7,862 nucleotides of DNA from an uncultured Bacteroidota bacterium (GCA_903907885.1 CAIVPY010000585.1:1-7862); one strand, 5' to 3'. Positions 1 through 6,395 are shown, counted from the stretch's first letter. A program made the numbers and translations. The notes: a model not told the origin generated them from the sequence alone.

Positions 1-1
1 A

Positions 2-604
2 GCTTCCAAATTAATGTGGTCCACATTTAAACAAAGCAAGACTTTTAGACCAGTTACAGATTTTACAATAATTGATGGATTTATAATGGAAGGAAAATCT
101 CAATTATGTAATGTCCTTCAAGGTTTCGACAGTGAATTTGACGAGTTTTGGAGAAGTCAAATGAAAGGCGATTTTACATATTTGCCACATAGATATTATA
201 ATATATTTATTCTATGTGGTTATGCTAGTCTTGTAAATTGGCATATTAACCAAAATAGAACGTCGACACTTGTCATTAACCGTGGGTGGGGATCTTGTGC
301 TCTATTTGCAAATGATATAGCCACAATCGCACCAGGACTCACAAACAAACGAAATTTGTTTACAGAAAATTTTTTTTTTAATTTAATGCATGGGTTATCT
401 GCCGGACCAAATTTTCGCCAAGGTTTTAGATTAGTAGTTTGGTGTTTATCAAAATATCCAATGCCCACCGAATTTTTACCAGTTCGTAAATTAGAACAGG
501 ACTTGTACTCTGATAATCCGGGACTTTATTATCGTTTGGCCCACATGTTCGCAGTTTGCTTAGGTAGTCACTACCTTAATGGCCATGTAAGAATTGGAAA
601 TTAA
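2..604 (+). CDS. Unknown protein, 5' end cut by window edge
   Basis: The frame is open from base 2 to the TAA at 602-604. The first ATG is at 14, but in-frame sense codons (A-S-K-L) precede it, so the true start is probably outside the window and what is seen is likely a C-terminal part of about 200 residues. I do not recognise the family. It is rich in aromatic residues, with a hydrophobic patch near residues 61-77 counted from the ATG at 14, a Trp/Gly turn (NRGWGSCALF, about 89-98) and no clear signal peptide, zinc motif or nucleotide-binding loop. A run of ten T (370-379) codes for part of Asn and three Phe and does not disturb the frame. It leads a plus-strand cluster, 27 bases before the next gene. 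Function unknown. It is a real gene by length, frame integrity and absence of a better alternative. Confidence 0.72.
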   Translation, partial: ASKLMWSTFKQSKTFRPVTDFTIIDGFIMEGKSQLCNVLQGFDSEFDEFWRSQMKGDFTYLPHRYYNIFILCGYASLVNWHINQNRTSTLVINRGWGSCALFANDIATIAPGLTNKRNLFTENFFFNLMHGLSAGPNFRQGFRLVVWCLSKYPMPTEFLPVRKLEQDLYSDNPGLYYRLAHMFAVCLGSHYLNGHVRIGN

Positions 605-631
605 TTTTTTTATTATTATTTAGATTTTATT

Positions 632-1201
632 ATGGCTAGTAACGATTTAACATTGTGTGAACCCGAACCAACTTTAGATGTTGAAGTAACATATATAGGA
701 AAAAAAAGTCCATTTAAATTTTTTTCTTTAAACAATAATAAACGTCAAGTCAATTGTCCATTTTGTGGGATAAAAATGATAATCAATGGTAAAGGTCGAT
801 TACTTTGTCCAAATGAGCATCCTTTTACTATGGATACGTCAATGCTTGATTTTATGATTGTTCATAAATATTTTAAACCGAGTCCAATTGAAGATTTGGA
901 ATTAGCTTTTCCCTTGTGTAAAAAGTGTAACAAGGTATCGATGGGAGTAAGTTCAAATCAGTCCTACTCAACATATGGTAATGTTTATTTCGCTTGCGAA
1001 TGTAAATATGCCGATAGACTTATATTATCAATTAGTATGGACAAAATCAAAGCTCCATCGTGTCCTGAAATTTTGAAAAAAATTTGTGACAATAATTTTG
1101 AATTGTCTAGATTTGTCACAATCAATATGGGCACAGCAAATAAAGCACCATTGGCACCTATAAAAGAAGCTTTCGACATCTCGAAATTAACTGATTTATA
1201 G
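632..1201 (+). CDS. Protein with two cysteine-rich putative zinc-binding motifs
   Basis: A 189-residue ORF starts at an ATG with G at +4 and ends with TAG. Two metal-site candidates are visible. The first is C42-x2-C45-x13-C59-x3-H63 (CPFCG followed by CPNEH), shaped like a zinc ribbon. The second is C96-x2-C99-x22-C122-x-C124, with an aromatic just before C122; this recalls the GRF-type zinc finger, although the last cysteine spacing is short. Zinc ribbons of this kind in large DNA viruses usually belong to transcription, replication or nucleic-acid-binding proteins, so such a role is plausible but inferred. The C-terminal part (about 145-189) is ordinary, mostly polar sequence. It lies 27 bases after the preceding gene and one base before the next. 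A T-rich stretch ending in TAG (605-623) precedes it and resembles a splice acceptor, but nothing else supports an intron. Confidence 0.85.
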   Translation: MASNDLTLCEPEPTLDVEVTYIGKKSPFKFFSLNNNKRQVNCPFCGIKMIINGKGRLLCPNEHPFTMDTSMLDFMIVHKYFKPSPIEDLELAFPLCKKCNKVSMGVSSNQSYSTYGNVYFACECKYADRLILSISMDKIKAPSCPEILKKICDNNFELSRFVTINMGTANKAPLAPIKEAFDISKLTDL

Positions 1202-1202
1202 A

Positions 1203-1808
1203 ATGCACAAGCCAATCGACGTAATATATGTTTCTTCAACATTTAATAATAAACTTTTGGAAATTTTACTAGTTCCTACTATTAGTACAAAACAATTTAA
1301 TTCTTTTTCTTCACTATTACTTAGTTTTTTGGTTGATTTACAAATAAAATCTTTTAAAAATTCAATATTTTTTTCAATAGTTCCACTCCCTAATTATATT
1401 ATTTATGATACAATTTTGGTCGATTTTGAAGAGTTTAAATCTCGTTTATATTCTATAAAACAATTGTACACAAATAGTCAACGGATATGGATACTTGAAC
1501 AAGAAATCGAAACTAGTCGCAATAAAATAAGGTCAATAACAGATTTTCACTTGACAGACCTTCGATTTACAAGCTTGCATTTACGTAAAATTAAATCAAT
1601 ACACCTTCGTAGGATAAAAGCACATGAAAAAAGACTAAAGAATTTAAATAGTGTAAAATTAAATATTTTTAGTGCAAGTGATTTTTGTTCTTTTTTTTAT
1701 CATCAAATTTCAGAAAAATGGCAACTGATTCATTATTTAGACTATGTACTGCCGGATCTGGTCCTAGATCAAATGAGTTGCTCAGCAAATTTAGAGACAA
1801 GTACATAA
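1203..1808 (+). CDS. Unknown basic, probably helical protein with octapeptide repeat
   Basis: A 201-residue ORF begins one base after the preceding stop codon. I do not recognise it. Residues 1-90 are rich in Leu, Ile, Phe and Ser. Residues about 93-150 look like a long charged helix or coiled coil. Within it, residues 124-131 and 132-139 form a clear tandem repeat (SLHLRKIK then SIHLRRIK), and a weaker related segment (FHLTDLR) begins at 115. The repeat region and what follows (to about 152) are strongly basic, so nucleic-acid or virion-core binding is possible but unproven. The last 91 bases overlap the next gene in another frame. A TATA-like sequence (TATAAAAG, 1159-1166) lies about 40 bases upstream inside the preceding gene. 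The long overlap and the absence of a known family keep this below certainty. Confidence 0.7.
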   Translation: MHKPIDVIYVSSTFNNKLLEILLVPTISTKQFNSFSSLLLSFLVDLQIKSFKNSIFFSIVPLPNYIIYDTILVDFEEFKSRLYSIKQLYTNSQRIWILEQEIETSRNKIRSITDFHLTDLRFTSLHLRKIKSIHLRRIKAHEKRLKNLNSVKLNIFSASDFCSFFYHQISEKWQLIHYLDYVLPDLVLDQMSCSANLETST

Positions 1809-2131
1809 ACAGAGACTCTATAAAATATAGGGTCGGTTTGCCCATGTACAAAAATATACATAATGTTATGGGTGGTTTATTCGAGCATAGTTTAAAAGGT
1901 CAAGGCGACAAAATGTGGAGAGACGAGCCAGTAATCACAGCTCAATACACACATGGTTATCCAAACAATGTTGAAAAATATATTTCAACAATGAATGATG
2001 TCACAATTGGAAGGGGGTCTGGAATGGTAAAAAAACAAGTGGTCGATTTACTACACAATAATTTGGACAAGTGTTCTTGTCCAAAAAAAAGAATGTATAA
2101 TGGAAAAATTTTAATAAATCATAATTGTTAA
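1718..2131 (+). CDS. Small basic protein with adenain-like cleavage sequence
   Basis: The start chosen is the ATG at 1718, with A at -3 and G at +4, giving 137 residues. The frame is open upstream, but only to a TTG at 1685, which is unlikely as a start in a eukaryotic virus. The protein is rich in Lys and Arg, with a Cys-Ser-Cys cluster and KKR near the C-terminus (119-125). Residues 59-63 read L-K-G-Q-G, which fits the adenovirus protease consensus (M/I/L)-x-G-x-G with cleavage before the last Gly. Since an adenain-type protease is encoded nearby, this could be a processed minor virion or core protein; that is inference. It overlaps the preceding gene by 91 bases and ends 7 bases from the convergent minus-strand gene. 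I do not recognise the family. Confidence 0.78.
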   Translation: MATDSLFRLCTAGSGPRSNELLSKFRDKYINRDSIKYRVGLPMYKNIHNVMGGLFEHSLKGQGDKMWRDEPVITAQYTHGYPNNVEKYISTMNDVTIGRGSGMVKKQVVDLLHNNLDKCSCPKKRMYNGKILINHNC

Positions 2132-2159
2132 AAATATTTTATTCAAAAATTTTAATAAA
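2113..2159. terminator. Convergent gene ends with AATAAA signals on both strands
   Basis: Here the plus-strand cluster (stop 2129-2131) meets the minus-strand cluster (stop 2139-2141). AATAAA occurs on the plus strand at 2113-2118 and 2154-2159, and on the minus strand at 2138-2143, overlapping the stop codon of the 66-residue ORF. This suits a compact bidirectional 3'-end region with overlapping transcript tails, although AT-rich DNA makes these hexamers cheap. Confidence 0.35.
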
Positions 2160-2339
2160 ATTTATCAAATCAGAAATTAATTTTGTGTTTTCTTTAATTA
2201 AATTATAATCAACGACATGTTCTAACAAAACTTGTCTATCATTGCATTTATCTAGTAATTTTTTTGTTGTTCTTGTTATTCTACATTTACATATTTCAAT
2301 TTGTTTCTGTTTTCTCATCGATAGTTTGTTTTTTGTCAT
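2139..2339 (-). CDS. Small basic protein, 66 aa, unknown
   Basis: The first ATG in this frame is at 2339, giving 66 residues ending in TAA. The frame is open further upstream, but only to a GTG inside the protease gene. The N-terminus is highly basic (MTKNKLSMRKQKQ), followed by a Cys-Lys-Cys and a long predicted helix rich in Leu, Ile, Lys and Asp. Its first 44 bases overlap the 3' end of the protease gene. Without it, 2132-2295 would be the longest gene-free stretch in a very compact window, and its stop lies 7 bases from the convergent gene; both favour a real gene. A TATA-like stretch (revcomp of 2430-2440, GTATAAATAG) lies roughly 90 bases upstream. No family is recognised, and a random AT-rich ORF of this size cannot be excluded. 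Confidence 0.5.
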   Translation of the reverse strand: MTKNKLSMRKQKQIEICKCRITRTTKKLLDKCNDRQVLLEHVVDYNLIKENTKLISDLINFIKIFE

Positions 2340-2817
2340 TATGAAACCAATCAAATACAAATTTATCGTTTTCTTTTCTGTCTCTAGTAAATCCAAAATG
2401 TTCAGAAAAGTCCGCGCCAATGTACTCACTATTTATACCTTCTTCGTATACTTTTTCCATATAGTAATAAAACAAACAACAATACTCACCACATACGGTA
2501 GATTCAAAGTCTTGTAATTGTTTTGGATGTGTTTCTACAAATACAAAATTTTCGCCAGCTTTTGGCCACACGTATGTACTGTATTTACCATATGAATCAA
2601 AAACAATATCAGAATATATAAACATCCAATGATTTTCATTACCTCCATTTGCCGCATTTTTACCTCGTCCTGTATGAATAAAAGACGCTTTTTTTTTTAA
2701 TGTACTTAATTTATCAAGTGTAATTACATTAAATGAAAAATTGTTTTCTTTGCACCAATTTTCCAAGTCCAAATCACTTAGTGCCAATTTATCTGATTTT
2801 ATTTCTTTACTTGTCAT
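2296..2817 (-). CDS. Adenain-type (peptidase C5) maturation cysteine protease
   Basis: This 173-residue protein carries the hallmarks of the adenovirus-type protease found in adenoviruses, Polintons/adintoviruses and virophages, which cleaves capsid and core precursors during virion maturation. In order: His63 in NHWMFIY; the acidic residue Asp74 in VFDSYGKY (matching the Glu-containing LFEPFG element of adenain); and the nucleophile Cys109 in CGEYCCLF, like CGLFCC in human adenovirus. Gln102 sits exactly seven residues before Cys109, as the oxyanion-hole Gln115/Cys122 pair does in adenain. The length is slightly below the roughly 200 residues of adenain. The ATG at 2817 follows the upstream capsid stop by one base (TAAAATG). 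A longer version would need a TTG start. Position directly behind a capsid gene matches hexon-protease order in adenoviruses. No truncation or missing catalytic residue is seen. Confidence 0.9.
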   Translation of the reverse strand: MTSKEIKSDKLALSDLDLENWCKENNFSFNVITLDKLSTLKKKASFIHTGRGKNAANGGNENHWMFIYSDIVFDSYGKYSTYVWPKAGENFVFVETHPKQLQDFESTVCGEYCCLFYYYMEKVYEEGINSEYIGADFSEHFGFTRDRKENDKFVFDWFHNDKKQTIDEKTETN

Positions 2818-2818
2818 T

Positions 2819-4492
2819 TTAATTGTTATTAAATGTTTGTTCAATCAAATATCCAGAATTTGATTTTACAGCAGGCCAAGTTACAGTTGTGATATTTTTG
2901 TTTGCGTCGAGAGTGATTTGTTCTGGTAGCTTTTTATAGTAAACTATTTTGAAATTTACTGGTAAGGGCGTACGTAGAGAATTGTTAAAATGAAAATCTC
3001 CATCCACTCTAATTACAACTGCTCCTTGATCTGTACTTAGGAAACCATGTTTTTGCATGTCACCAGGATTAATTGATATTTTTAACCAAAACTCTTCACT
3101 ATTACTAAATGTATTCGAAATGACCGCATCAAACTCACCATCGGCTACACAATATGTTTCATTATTTACCAAATTATTTAATACATTTGTAGCGTCTCTA
3201 CGGCCTTCTGCTCTGACTTGTTGGGTGATTTGAGTACAAGTACGTAAATAATACTGTTGACGGCCGGCAATATATATTTTTAAATCGTCACATGCAATCA
3301 TACCAGCGCCATTATTTGGCCAAACAATATTGGCAAGAGTATTTGAAACTACAGTCGATGGGGTTGTCAACGAACCTGTCCAAATTACTTTTATTATTAT
3401 TTCTGTTGGACGTTGTTGAGATATTGCTATATCTTGAACATAATTAATTGTAGTACCATCTGTCGCTTTTTCATAATACTCATAAGTCTCATAATTGTAC
3501 AAAAATGGTCTAGTTAACCATTGTTGATTGATTTGTGCTTGAGATGGTTGTCTCAATTCGTGACGTCTGTAAACTAAGCGAAAATTACCAGTGTGTGTAC
3601 ACAAAAGTGTATTATTAGCTGCCGCATTTATAACACCAGATTGTACAGATAAAATGTAAAAAGGTGTTGTTAAATATTGAATTTCGAATCTGTATGGAGT
3701 ACCAGGGGGTAAATACGCTGGATTTTTAAAAAAAGAATTTAATAAAGACAATGGCACGCCAATTCTCAATGTGCCAGTCATTGTAGGTTCACTAGAAACT
3801 ACACTCGCTCCATTAGCGGCTATAATGTAATCGACAAGCGCATTTTGCCAAGCTTGTAAATGTTCTTGAGAAGTTGTAGTTACTCTATTAAAAAAAGGTT
3901 TGGCGAATCCAGTTTGATTAGTTTCAATGTCATTACAACATCTACTTCTTGGCATACCAATATGACCCAACGTTTTTATTTTTCCATGATCATACTTTTG
4001 ATCTTGTGCGGTCAAAATTAAACCTTGAATGTACGTCATTTGTTGTCGACCAATTTTTTGATTATTATTACCCATAGAAACGTCAAATCTTTGTAAACCA
4101 TTTATCATGGCAAAGGCTGGAGTATTGTACCAACCTGGTTGAGTAATAGCCGTATTAAGTGTTCCTAATGCACCAGTTGTTGGATTAGAAGTTTGGAATC
4201 CTCCACTTAGTGTAACTTCCATTTCCAAAATCATTTGGTCCAATCTAGTCCAACCCATTGTATTACCAATAATAGCACAATTACCGGCCGCAGTTGATTG
4301 AGGATAGATTTCTTCAGTGGTAGTTTCATAAAACAAGTCATTCAACTCCAAAGTTTGGTTAAAATCTAAATCCGCTGTATTTTGACCAACTCTAAGTGAA
4401 CTACCGTCAGAAGCTTTAGACAAATCTGGTACTACGGTAGCTGTTTGCGCATTCGCATCACCGTAAATCGCATTTGTTCTTTGTGCCAACAT
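2819..4492 (-). CDS. Double jelly-roll major capsid protein, paralog A (probable)
   Basis: A complete 557-residue ORF with ATG at 4492. It is Asn-, Thr- and Gln-rich, as expected for a beta-sandwich capsid protein. It shares a series of blocks with the two upstream paralogs in the same order: AI(Y/F)G plus QTATxxPDLS at 8-25 (same positions in paralog B); VSMGNNN at 138-144; PLSLLNSFF then YLPPG at 247-264; TRPFLYNY at 327-334; QRPTEI at 360-365; and DQGAVVIR at 488-495. Length, composition, paralogy and linkage to an adenain-type protease indicate the hexon-like double jelly-roll capsid protein of polinton-like viruses, virophages or adintoviruses. It would form pseudo-hexameric trimers in the virion shell. 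It is the intact copy and the one next to the protease, so it may be the main subunit. The fold is inferred; it was not modelled. An ACTATAAA element lies 60 bases upstream of the start. Confidence 0.75.
   Translation of the reverse strand: MLAQRTNAIYGDANAQTATVVPDLSKASDGSSLRVGQNTADLDFNQTLELNDLFYETTTEEIYPQSTAAGNCAIIGNTMGWTRLDQMILEMEVTLSGGFQTSNPTTGALGTLNTAITQPGWYNTPAFAMINGLQRFDVSMGNNNQKIGRQQMTYIQGLILTAQDQKYDHGKIKTLGHIGMPRSRCCNDIETNQTGFAKPFFNRVTTTSQEHLQAWQNALVDYIIAANGASVVSSEPTMTGTLRIGVPLSLLNSFFKNPAYLPPGTPYRFEIQYLTTPFYILSVQSGVINAAANNTLLCTHTGNFRLVYRRHELRQPSQAQINQQWLTRPFLYNYETYEYYEKATDGTTINYVQDIAISQQRPTEIIIKVIWTGSLTTPSTVVSNTLANIVWPNNGAGMIACDDLKIYIAGRQQYYLRTCTQITQQVRAEGRRDATNVLNNLVNNETYCVADGEFDAVISNTFSNSEEFWLKISINPGDMQKHGFLSTDQGAVVIRVDGDFHFNNSLRTPLPVNFKIVYYKKLPEQITLDANKNITTVTWPAVKSNSGYLIEQTFNNN
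2930..2940 (-). promoter_or_regulatory. TATA-like element ACTATAAAAAG upstream of the protease
   Basis: The minus strand inside the 3' part of capsid paralog A reads ACTATAAAAAG, sharing the octamer ACTATAAA with the two capsid elements. It is about 115 bases before the protease ATG, further than for the capsid genes. It also encodes Tyr-Tyr-Lys-Lys, so it may be a coding coincidence. Confidence 0.35.
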
Positions 4493-4509
4493 TTTAAGAT
4501 TGAAAATAA

Positions 4510-4515
4510 TTTATT
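4510..4515 (-). terminator. Candidate poly(A) signal AATAAA for capsid paralog B
   Basis: AATAAA on the minus strand, 27 bases past the paralog B stop and 17 bases before the paralog A start. The hexamer is common by chance in DNA this AT-rich, so only the position supports it. Confidence 0.3.
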
Positions 4516-4522
4516 AGTTGAA

Positions 4523-4537
4523 TGGTTAATTTAACCA
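4523..4537. repeat. Short perfect inverted repeat in the capsid B-A spacer
   Basis: TGGTTAA-T-TTAACCA is a 7-base palindrome with a one-base centre, in the 50-base spacer between capsid paralogs B and A. The overlapping ACCAA/TTGGT pair (4534-4538 with 4547-4551) allows an alternative hairpin. A direct repeat TTAGTTG (4514-4520 and 4543-4549) flanks it. It could be an operator-like site or a transcript-end hairpin; no function is shown. Confidence 0.45.
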
Positions 4538-4542
4538 ATTCT

Positions 4543-5838
4543 TTAGTTGGTATTTATAGTGCGAGTTAATATATTTGTGTTATTTGAGATAATAGCGGGC
4601 CATTGTACTTCTGTTACACTGTGTGATGAATCTAATGTTAGTTGTGCCGATTGTCTAGAGTATACTATAATTTGTGCAACACCATTAAGAAAATTTCTAT
4701 TTGGATTGGCTACAACAGTCCCACTATCACCAAGACAAGCAATTTGCATTTCTATTCTTACATTGACAGCTCCTTGATCTACTGGATACGTTCCTCGCTG
4801 AAAAAATGTCGATGGACTTAGTATTATATGATATGGTGATATGTTGTCAAACTGAAAAGTTTGTCCAACTGTATTTAACTCGTAATTAAGTTTTTCTTTA
4901 TCACAATTACTATACTCAATAGCGTTCAGTACGTCATTTGAAGTTAGACAATTCATATAACGTTTTTGATTCGCAAAAAAAAGTGAAGAATTCGCGTCTT
5001 CATAAAAATTTTCTTTTACTAATCGACCATTAATAAAAATATTTATTTTTTTCCAAATATGGTTTGCACATTGTCCAAAGCGATAACTTGTTACGAAACC
5101 AGATTGATTAGATCCATTTAAATTTGCGATATTTGAAGTTGGTGTACCATCTCCCATGTTTACACATGTAAACCAAATATCCAACGGCCGTTGACTATTT
5201 TGATAAAAATCTAATATGACATTTCCATCTGTAGTTGATTTTATTTGTGGTACTACATATCTTTTCCATTCATAAAAATTATAAACAAATGGCTTTGTTA
5301 TCCATAATTTACGTAAAGCGTCATCGCTGTCCTCTTTTAAAATACTATAATCATACAGAATTTTACACGCGTTTTTAACAAATCCAAAATCTGAATATAC
5401 TGAATCTGCGTGTTTAATGTAAACTGCCGAACATTTCGCAACTGCCGGAGTTGTTGTAATAAATGAATTTATAGAATCTCCACCCAAGTGTACTGTTTTT
5501 GTATTTTTCCACACAATTTTAATGTTAATATTTAAACCTTTGGGCAAAAAAGTATCCGGTTGATTAAAAAAAGTATTAATCATCGATAGTGGAAGTGCAA
5601 ATAGTTTTGTTATTCCGGTCACTGCACTAGTTGGTTCTGCGACATTCGCTGATGCGACATTTCCAAAATAATGATCATATAAATTACAGTTTGAATCTGT
5701 AGAAAATAAAGAACCTTTTTGAGCGTTATTTGTATCAGAAGGTAACATGTTGTATGGTTGATAAAAAGCATTAAAATCCTTCGTTCTCCAATGAATTAGC
5801 CCAGCCGATCTACTTGCATTTAGACCAAATTGACTCAT
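4543..5838 (-). CDS. Capsid paralog B, C-terminal part (frame-broken)
   Basis: This 431-residue ORF is the larger part of a second capsid paralog. Shared blocks: PLSMINTFF at 83-91, FLPKG at 97-101, TKPFVYNF at 181-188, QRPLDIW at 216-222 and DQGAVNVR at 354-361. The C-terminal LDSSHSVTEVQWPA parallels LDANKNITTVTWPA of paralog A. Its ATG overlaps the stop of the N-terminal ORF by one base (TAATG). This ATG is probably an internal methionine rather than a natural start: the same Ile-Met-Ser context occurs inside paralog C (NIMSSWGL against RIMSQFGL), and a double jelly-roll lacking about 170 N-terminal residues would be incomplete. It is most likely read as one 606-residue protein with the upstream ORF. 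Independent expression by stop-restart translation is an alternative. Confidence 0.72.
   Translation of the reverse strand: MSQFGLNASRSAGLIHWRTKDFNAFYQPYNMLPSDTNNAQKGSLFSTDSNCNLYDHYFGNVASANVAEPTSAVTGITKLFALPLSMINTFFNQPDTFLPKGLNINIKIVWKNTKTVHLGGDSINSFITTTPAVAKCSAVYIKHADSVYSDFGFVKNACKILYDYSILKEDSDDALRKLWITKPFVYNFYEWKRYVVPQIKSTTDGNVILDFYQNSQRPLDIWFTCVNMGDGTPTSNIANLNGSNQSGFVTSYRFGQCANHIWKKINIFINGRLVKENFYEDANSSLFFANQKRYMNCLTSNDVLNAIEYSNCDKEKLNYELNTVGQTFQFDNISPYHIILSPSTFFQRGTYPVDQGAVNVRIEMQIACLGDSGTVVANPNRNFLNGVAQIIVYSRQSAQLTLDSSHSVTEVQWPAIISNNTNILTRTINTN
4552..4561 (-). promoter_or_regulatory. TATA-like element CACTATAAAT upstream of capsid paralog A
   Basis: An identical 10-mer to the one upstream of paralog B, here inside the last codons of paralog B (Arg-Thr-Ile-Asn-Thr-Asn-stop) and 59 bases before the ATG at 4492. 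It would give a leader of about 30 bases if initiation occurs 25-30 bases downstream. Confidence 0.5.
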
Positions 5839-6362
5839 TATTCTTTCTTCAGTGGGGGTTTTTTTGTAGAATTTACGATTTGTTTAATTCCCAACGTTCG
5901 ATGCATTTCTTGATTTGTTAGGGAAAATTTGTTTTTACCAATTTTGATATCTATAGAATCTAAAATATCGAGCCATGTGTATTCCCCTTGTGCCATAAGT
6001 GATGGAAGTGGTATTCCTGTTCCTAAATTAGTTACTCCTGATGCCGAAGTTGCCTCTAGAGTTAAACCCCATTGTAATACAATATTTTTAAGACAAGTAT
6101 ATCCCATTAAAGTAAAATCAAATATTGTAATATATTCATTTTTAAAAGCGAAATTTCCAGATGTGGCACTTGGTATTTCTGTTTGTCTTTCTGTCTCATA
6201 GATTGTGTCTTCTAATACTGTAGGTTGCCAAACATTAAACGCGGAAATATTTTTATTAATTTTGATTTGATTATCGTCAATGAGTGATGACAAATCTGGT
6301 AAATTTGTAGCCGTTTGCAAACCATTATTACCAAAAATCGCGGTTGTTTTATTTGCTTCCAT
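5838..6362 (-). CDS. Capsid paralog B, N-terminal part (frame-broken)
   Basis: The ORF starts at ATG 6362 and encodes 174 residues. The N-terminus matches that of paralog A position by position (AIFG at 8-11, QTATNLPDLS at 16-25). Residues further on (MAQxxYxWLxILD, then IKIGKNK) match paralog C. After Lys168 the sequence becomes PPLKKE and stops at the TAA at 5838-5840. A -1 shift at the seven-A run instead continues as TPTEERIMSQFGL, which aligns with KTRLERNIMSSWGL in paralog C. So the last six residues of this ORF are probably not part of the native full-length product. It may still be made as a short N-terminal form if shifting is partial. An ACTATAAA element lies 35 bases upstream of the start, with a further AT-rich leader between. 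Confidence 0.72.
   Translation of the reverse strand: MEANKTTAIFGNNGLQTATNLPDLSSLIDDNQIKINKNISAFNVWQPTVLEDTIYETERQTEIPSATSGNFAFKNEYITIFDFTLMGYTCLKNIVLQWGLTLEATSASGVTNLGTGIPLPSLMAQGEYTWLDILDSIDIKIGKNKFSLTNQEMHRTLGIKQIVNSTKKPPLKKE
5859..5865 (-). other. Frame break in capsid paralog B: slippery A-AAA-AAA heptamer
   Basis: On the minus strand a run of seven A is followed by five C. In the upstream frame it reads ac-A-AAA-AAA-CCC, that is, an in-frame X-XXY-YYZ heptamer. A -1 shift here joins the two ORFs into 606 codons, and homology with paralog C runs through the joint. One missing base in the A7 or C5 run, from sequencing error or real mutation, would look identical. No convincing stem or pseudoknot was seen just downstream by eye. 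Confidence 0.6.
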
Positions 6363-6376
6363 TGTAATGTTAATTT

Positions 6377-6382
6377 TTTATT
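6377..6382 (-). terminator. Candidate poly(A) signal AATAAA for capsid paralog C
   Basis: AATAAA on the minus strand, 33 bases past the paralog C stop, between the TATA-like element and the start of paralog B. The arrangement mirrors that in the B-A spacer. The chance rate in AT-rich DNA is high. Confidence 0.3.
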
Positions 6383-6395
6383 GTTTTGACGTAGA

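Noticed and set aside
370..379. Run of ten T as a second homopolymer frame error
   Set aside because: The reading frame continues normally on both sides of the run, so there is no sign of an indel.
220..468. Minus-strand ORF within the left-edge gene
   Set aside because: It is fully antisense to a longer frame that is open to the window edge. No motif, and nothing in context to support it.
605..631. Possible intron 3' end (T-rich tract then TAG) before the zinc-motif gene
   Set aside because: No matching donor or frame gain was found. Both neighbouring ORFs are intact without splicing, and T-rich runs are common here.
1685..1717. Extended N-terminus of the small basic protein
   Set aside because: The extension depends on a TTG start. 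The ATG at 1718 has good eukaryotic start context.
2242..2517. Plus-strand hydrophobic ORF that looks like a membrane protein
   Set aside because: It lies antisense over the protease with its catalytic motif. The T-rich complement of a Lys/Asn-rich coding strand gives false Phe/Ile/Val-rich membrane-like ORFs.
2818..2844. Longer protease N-terminus beginning at 2844
   Set aside because: That start is TTG and would overlap the capsid A gene. The ATG at 2817 sits one base after the capsid stop and is the natural choice.
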